Both the position numbers and the translations under genes were made by a program. From Branchiostoma belcheri (taxonomy: Eukaryota > Chordata > Leptocardii > Amphioxiformes > Branchiostomatidae), in the NCBI RefSeq assembly GCF_001625305.1, contig NW_017802603.1, positions 215,031-279,030 on the forward strand: 64,000 bases of DNA, in the 5' to 3' direction. A model generated the notes under the pieces. That model made no database searches. It saw only the letters and a program-made list of their open reading frames with translations, and was not told where the DNA came from. Of this stretch, positions 61,091 to 64,000 are shown one piece after another. Numbering within the stretch: the first letter of the stretch is position 1; each line of letters opens with the position of its first letter.

Positions 61091-64000
61091 TGATTTGGGA
61101 CGAGTTTTGACATCTGAGACGCCTTTTGTAACGCCTCGTGGAATGACATAGGACAACCAACTCAGGTTTTAAACTCAAACCAACTCAAGTGTAAAACTGT
61201 TTCAAAACATTCAATTTGCACAGAAAAATGTAATTTATCCGGAACAATGTGCCATTCGTCAAATAACGGACATTAAGAGCAGAACAGCCATAATTTTCTG
61301 GAAGAACGCAATTTTGACTTCTACTTGGCTAGATAGAAGTCTTCCAAGTTGTTAGTCATTTTCCACTGGCGGTTAGGATTTAAAATTCAATGCTGTGGGT
61401 GGTTGCTTCACTGTTCATCCGGTGTTGTTTCAAGTATGTAGTGGGATGTAGTAAAACCTTTCTTTGGGTAGTCTAATTCGACCTTTTCATCAGACACAGA
61501 CGTCTGAAATGTTTAACGCGAGTAACCCAAGCCGAACTGCTGTCACATGGATATCATATGACGTCTCCAGTTTCCGCGCTAAAAGTCATTTAATTTAGTC
61601 CATGTAATGTAGCTGTCCCAACTCTGCGATCAGAACTGAGTGGGTCTATCCAAATTTGTCTCCAGTGATTGTTTTGCCCCATGCGTCGATAAAGAAAAAA
61701 ACAGGAATGATGAAATCACATACAACTACATTAAAATAAAGGCATATTCAATAAAAATACATGTATGTCTGAAATATAAATATAGATAAATACGTTGCCA
61801 CATCCATTGTTTCCTGAAATGCTGTCAAATTCAACATAGAAATATTGATAAACATTACTGTTTATACAAAGGAACGAATTTTTTCATGTCTCACCTGGAT
61901 GTAGAACAGGTGTAAAGAGTTTGGGTTTCGGAAAGGAATGGAATTTGTTCTACCAAACCTTTCGGTGTATGTTTTTTAATGTTCCCTCCCTCCTTCCATC
62001 CATCTCTTCATCCGGTGAATATCCTCACACCTTTCTACACCTCAGGCTCTCATCCTACCTACAATGGATATCTGTTCCACTACCGCGGACAGGGTAGCCG
62101 TTTCACAATCAGGTGCGATAATGTTGTTATTCTCATTTGTGTTACGTCGATTATCGGCTCGACGCTAAAAGCTAGCTTTAATCTATTTGATAGTGTCGAA
62201 GATAATATAATCATCATTTCCGAGCTTTGATTGGCGCTTGTGCGTGCCTTTTGAGTGAGATTGAAGATTTAAGTGGAATTGAAGACGACGCACGTCGCTC
62301 ACATATAGCAGATCAACGTTCTGCTGAAACTTAAATCGACACACATGTAGGTAGACATTTGACAACATACGGCAGTAGGCGTCAATGTCAAAACAATGTT
62401 CTCAACAATTCAACACAAAACTGGATATTAACAAAGAAATCATCCACGCAGAAGAATTTTGCAGGACTCCTTAGGGCAAATCGATTAACCAGTAAATCAA
62501 TGAAGTGATCAACTAACCAACCAATCAACTAACCAAACAGCTAACAACTAACCAATCTGAACTTTGAAAGTTGTGGCAGCCTTAGATCGCATGCTGCAGC
62601 GCGCACCTTTGCACACGTCACGCCACCAAGCCCCCCCCCCAACCGCGCTTCCCTCCTTTCTGTGCTAAAAGCGTTTTAATTTGCAGATAACATCGGCCCT
62701 TGTTTCAAACCGAGCCATTTCATCCCACCCTCTGAAAATGGGCATCTCGTTTGGCGTATCGACTTCCCCGTAATGACAGTCTCGCCGAAGTTATTGGACA
62801 TTGCCAACCCGGCTTTGGCGATATTGAAAACCACAAAATGAATGCCTTCGTTTGCGATACCGGCGGCTGATAATGAGCGCAGGCCGGGTTAGGATGCCTG
62901 CCGTCCGCACAGTCTTCCCAACCCGCACACCGCCGCGTCACGCCGAAAAATCGTTACTCTCCACCAAATAATTCACACTTAAGTGTTCAGTTTCTGACAA
63001 CTCAAAACTCGATATTTTTTCCGAATTTATTTGTCGGCATTTACGTCAAACAACCTATTTGATCAAGACCATTTGATGCAATTTCTGGCAGCTCAATAAA
63101 TGTTAGTGTGTAATATGACGGGGATTATGCTCTTGTTGCTTTATCTGTTCCATCCGTCTGAAGTGAGACAGCTGGAAGCCGTTCTAAGCTCCTGTTTTAC
63201 GCCACGTCCGCCGTTAGATTCACTCCCGTAATGATCGGAAAGATATGTCTAAAGAGATCGAATCCAGCATATTTTGGGCGATGATGTATTTGATCGTCAT
63301 GCACGGCACAAACGCGTACGGAACCAGGGCGTGTTGCAACATCTTAATTATGCATTATTACTTTTTTTTACGATTGTAATGAAAACGGTATTAACGTCAC
63401 GCGGGAACTGCACGTAATTGCCCGTCCGCTTTCTTATATTAAAGTTATTGTTATTTGACACGCTGTTGAAATGTTCGATGTGTTTCTTCCTGTGATAATT
63501 CTGTATCATCTCGAGCAAGTTGTTCCTTTTGATCCCTTTATTCCATCTTAATCACGACGCCGAGCATTTCATATTACTCATTCTGTCGTCTACAATAATG
63601 GAATTGCAGCGGCGCAGTCCCCTGATCATAGTTGCTGAAACACACGCATTACAAACCGATCTCTAGCCAATTCTAAACCTTTTCACGACACTTAACGACC
63701 CAATAACTGTCGGCGTGATTTGTCCGACCGTTCCCTCCAGCTTCATAAACATTTCAAACTCGTATATCCGTGATGAGGAAAGTTGTCGGAATAGATCGTA
63801 ATTCTGTCGTTTATCGCTCGTCCCCAAGTCTTAAAATTCTACCACATTAGCAGATTGTGCCGATTTTATGGCGGTTTATAATTGGCTTCTGAGAAACACT
63901 TTACACGAGTTAATGTTTTGTTTCATCTACGTGTTTTTTGTTGTTGATCGTTTAGGTTCCAGAAGCGTCTTTTATGTGTTTGGAACCTGTCACTCTGAAG
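61091..64000. other. Gene-free interval, regulatory-looking at its end
   Basis: 61,091-62,560 is AT-rich unique sequence, ending in three spaced copies of AACTAACCAA (62,511, 62,527, 62,546). From 62,640 to 63,960 the text is rich in homeodomain, POU and SOX-like words, for example TTAATTATGCATTATTA at 63,344-63,360 and TTATTGTTATTTGAC near 63,443. No exon found. Confidence 0.4.

Overview
This looks like genomic DNA from an invertebrate animal. Amphioxus (Branchiostoma) is the best guess. The only gene that can be modelled with confidence is a small three-exon NK-type homeobox gene at 16,085-17,801 (+). Its homeodomain best fits the NK7 family, which to my knowledge occurs in amphioxus and many protostomes and is absent from vertebrates. 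The short introns (326 and 395 bp), frequent CpG, foldback MITEs and LINE-like 3' tails also fit amphioxus. Species identity is an inference and cannot be proved from the window.

Layout. 1-16 kb is gene-free flank. It holds two related foldback MITEs (6,063-6,161 and 10,676-10,777), each with a perfect 9-bp target duplication, a GT-rich microsatellite, a diverged tandem triplication carrying homeodomain-type palindromes (10,605-11,205), and a homeodomain-site-rich stretch just upstream of the homeobox gene. The gene follows (16.1-17.8 kb). From 17.8 to 31.8 kb I see no gene. At 31.8-32.0 kb there is a LINE-like 3' tail. Between 33.0 and 36.0 kb a ~692-bp segment occurs twice; the first copy ends exactly at a 20-N assembly gap, which suggests an uncollapsed haplotype. 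Between the copies lies a possible first exon behind a CACGTG/ATGGCGG promoter-like sequence. At 38.4-39.2 kb there is a non-autonomous DNA transposon with repeat-filled inverted arms, probably with a LINE tail nested in its left arm. Next to it is a minus-strand 53-codon reading-frame end with a 3' hairpin and AATAAA. From 40 to 64 kb there is no recognisable gene, only simple repeats and several regulatory-looking patches.

No operon, CRISPR array, tRNA, rRNA or toxin gene was seen. Most open frames here are short, unrelated to known families and overlap on both strands, as expected of noncoding DNA. The overall picture is a developmental transcription factor in a large, probably regulatory, gene-poor territory shaped by mobile elements.
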